This document shows positions 63,951 to 64,000 of a DNA stretch of 64,000 nucleotides, in pieces. The translations under genes were made by a program, and so were the position numbers. Where the stretch lies: positions 7,974,665 through 8,038,664 of the forward strand of contig NW_022098001.1 of NCBI RefSeq assembly GCF_002288925.2, written 5' to 3'. Source of the DNA: Delphinapterus leucas (Eukaryota > Chordata > Mammalia > Artiodactyla > Monodontidae). The notes under the pieces were generated by a model. The model saw nothing but the letters and a program-made list of their open reading frames with translations, ran no database searches and was not told the DNA's origin. Numbering within the stretch: the stretch's first letter is position 1; each line of letters starts with the position of its first letter.

Positions 63951-64000
63951 AGCCATCTCTAATAGCAAATGAAACTTGCTAATTCAACAAGTAGTAGACA
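57712..64000 (-). other. GRHL2: Copy 2 of GRHL2 intron 4 (truncated)
   Basis: Repeats 32535-38821. It holds MIR at 58132-58362, L2 at 60662-60827, hAT MITE at 61483-61668, old LINE-like repeat at 61732-62237, ancient repeat at 62978-63337 and MIR at 63487-63672. Confidence 0.85.
63908..63947. repeat. (GA)20 microsatellite, copy 2
   Basis: Forty bases, one GA unit longer than its counterpart at 38731-38768. From here to the window end the offset between copies is 25,179 instead of 25,177. Confidence 0.9.

Overview
The window is mammalian nuclear DNA, almost certainly from a cetacean or a close relative. Two tRNA-derived SINEs of the CHR type, found in whales, hippos and ruminants, lie at 2747-2881 and 5539-5989. 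The second is of the whale-type form with many internal 'caactactgag' repeats. LINE-1, L2, MIR, hAT-Charlie and Tigger elements make up much of the rest. There is no sign of bacterial, viral or plasmid organisation. Almost every open reading frame is a chance frame in introns or transposon debris.

The one host gene is GRHL2 (grainyhead-like transcription factor 2), on the minus strand. Five consecutive coding exons, numbered by analogy with the human gene, are recognisable with canonical splice sites and matching phases: exon 4 (42217-42610), exon 5 (32479-32534), exon 6 (29255-29411), exon 7 (25607-25718) and exon 8 (697-791). They encode the linker after the N-terminal activation region and the first part of the CP2/Grainyhead DNA-binding domain. 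Exons 1-3 and 9 onward lie outside the window.

The outstanding structural feature is a direct tandem duplication. The block 17655-42831 (25,177 bp, containing exons 7, 6, 5 and 4) is followed at once by a second copy from 42832 to the window end. That copy has exons 7, 6 and 5 at 50784-50895, 54432-54588 and 57656-57711, and its exon 4 should lie about 3.4 kb beyond the window. Wherever I compared the two copies they are identical, homopolymers included. The one difference seen is a GA microsatellite of 19 units in copy 1 (38731-38768) and 20 in copy 2 (63908-63947). The junction sits inside a GGAA/GA purine microsatellite.

Exons 4-7 total 719 bp, which is not a multiple of three. Splicing exon 7 of the upstream copy to exon 4 of the downstream copy would shift the frame and reach TGA within 13 codons. 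The block is therefore either a false duplication in the assembly, which I favour, or a very recent rearrangement that would disable normal GRHL2 on that allele unless the extra exons are skipped.

Layout: 1-696 intron 8; 697-791 exon 8; 792-25606 the 24.8-kb intron 7 (SINEs, Tigger1, MER5A, L1, and the start of the duplicated block at 17655); 25607-42610 exons 7 to 4 of copy 1; 42611-42831 intron 3; 42832-64000 copy 2. I found no previously undescribed gene system. The duplication and its effect on GRHL2 are the main points of interest.
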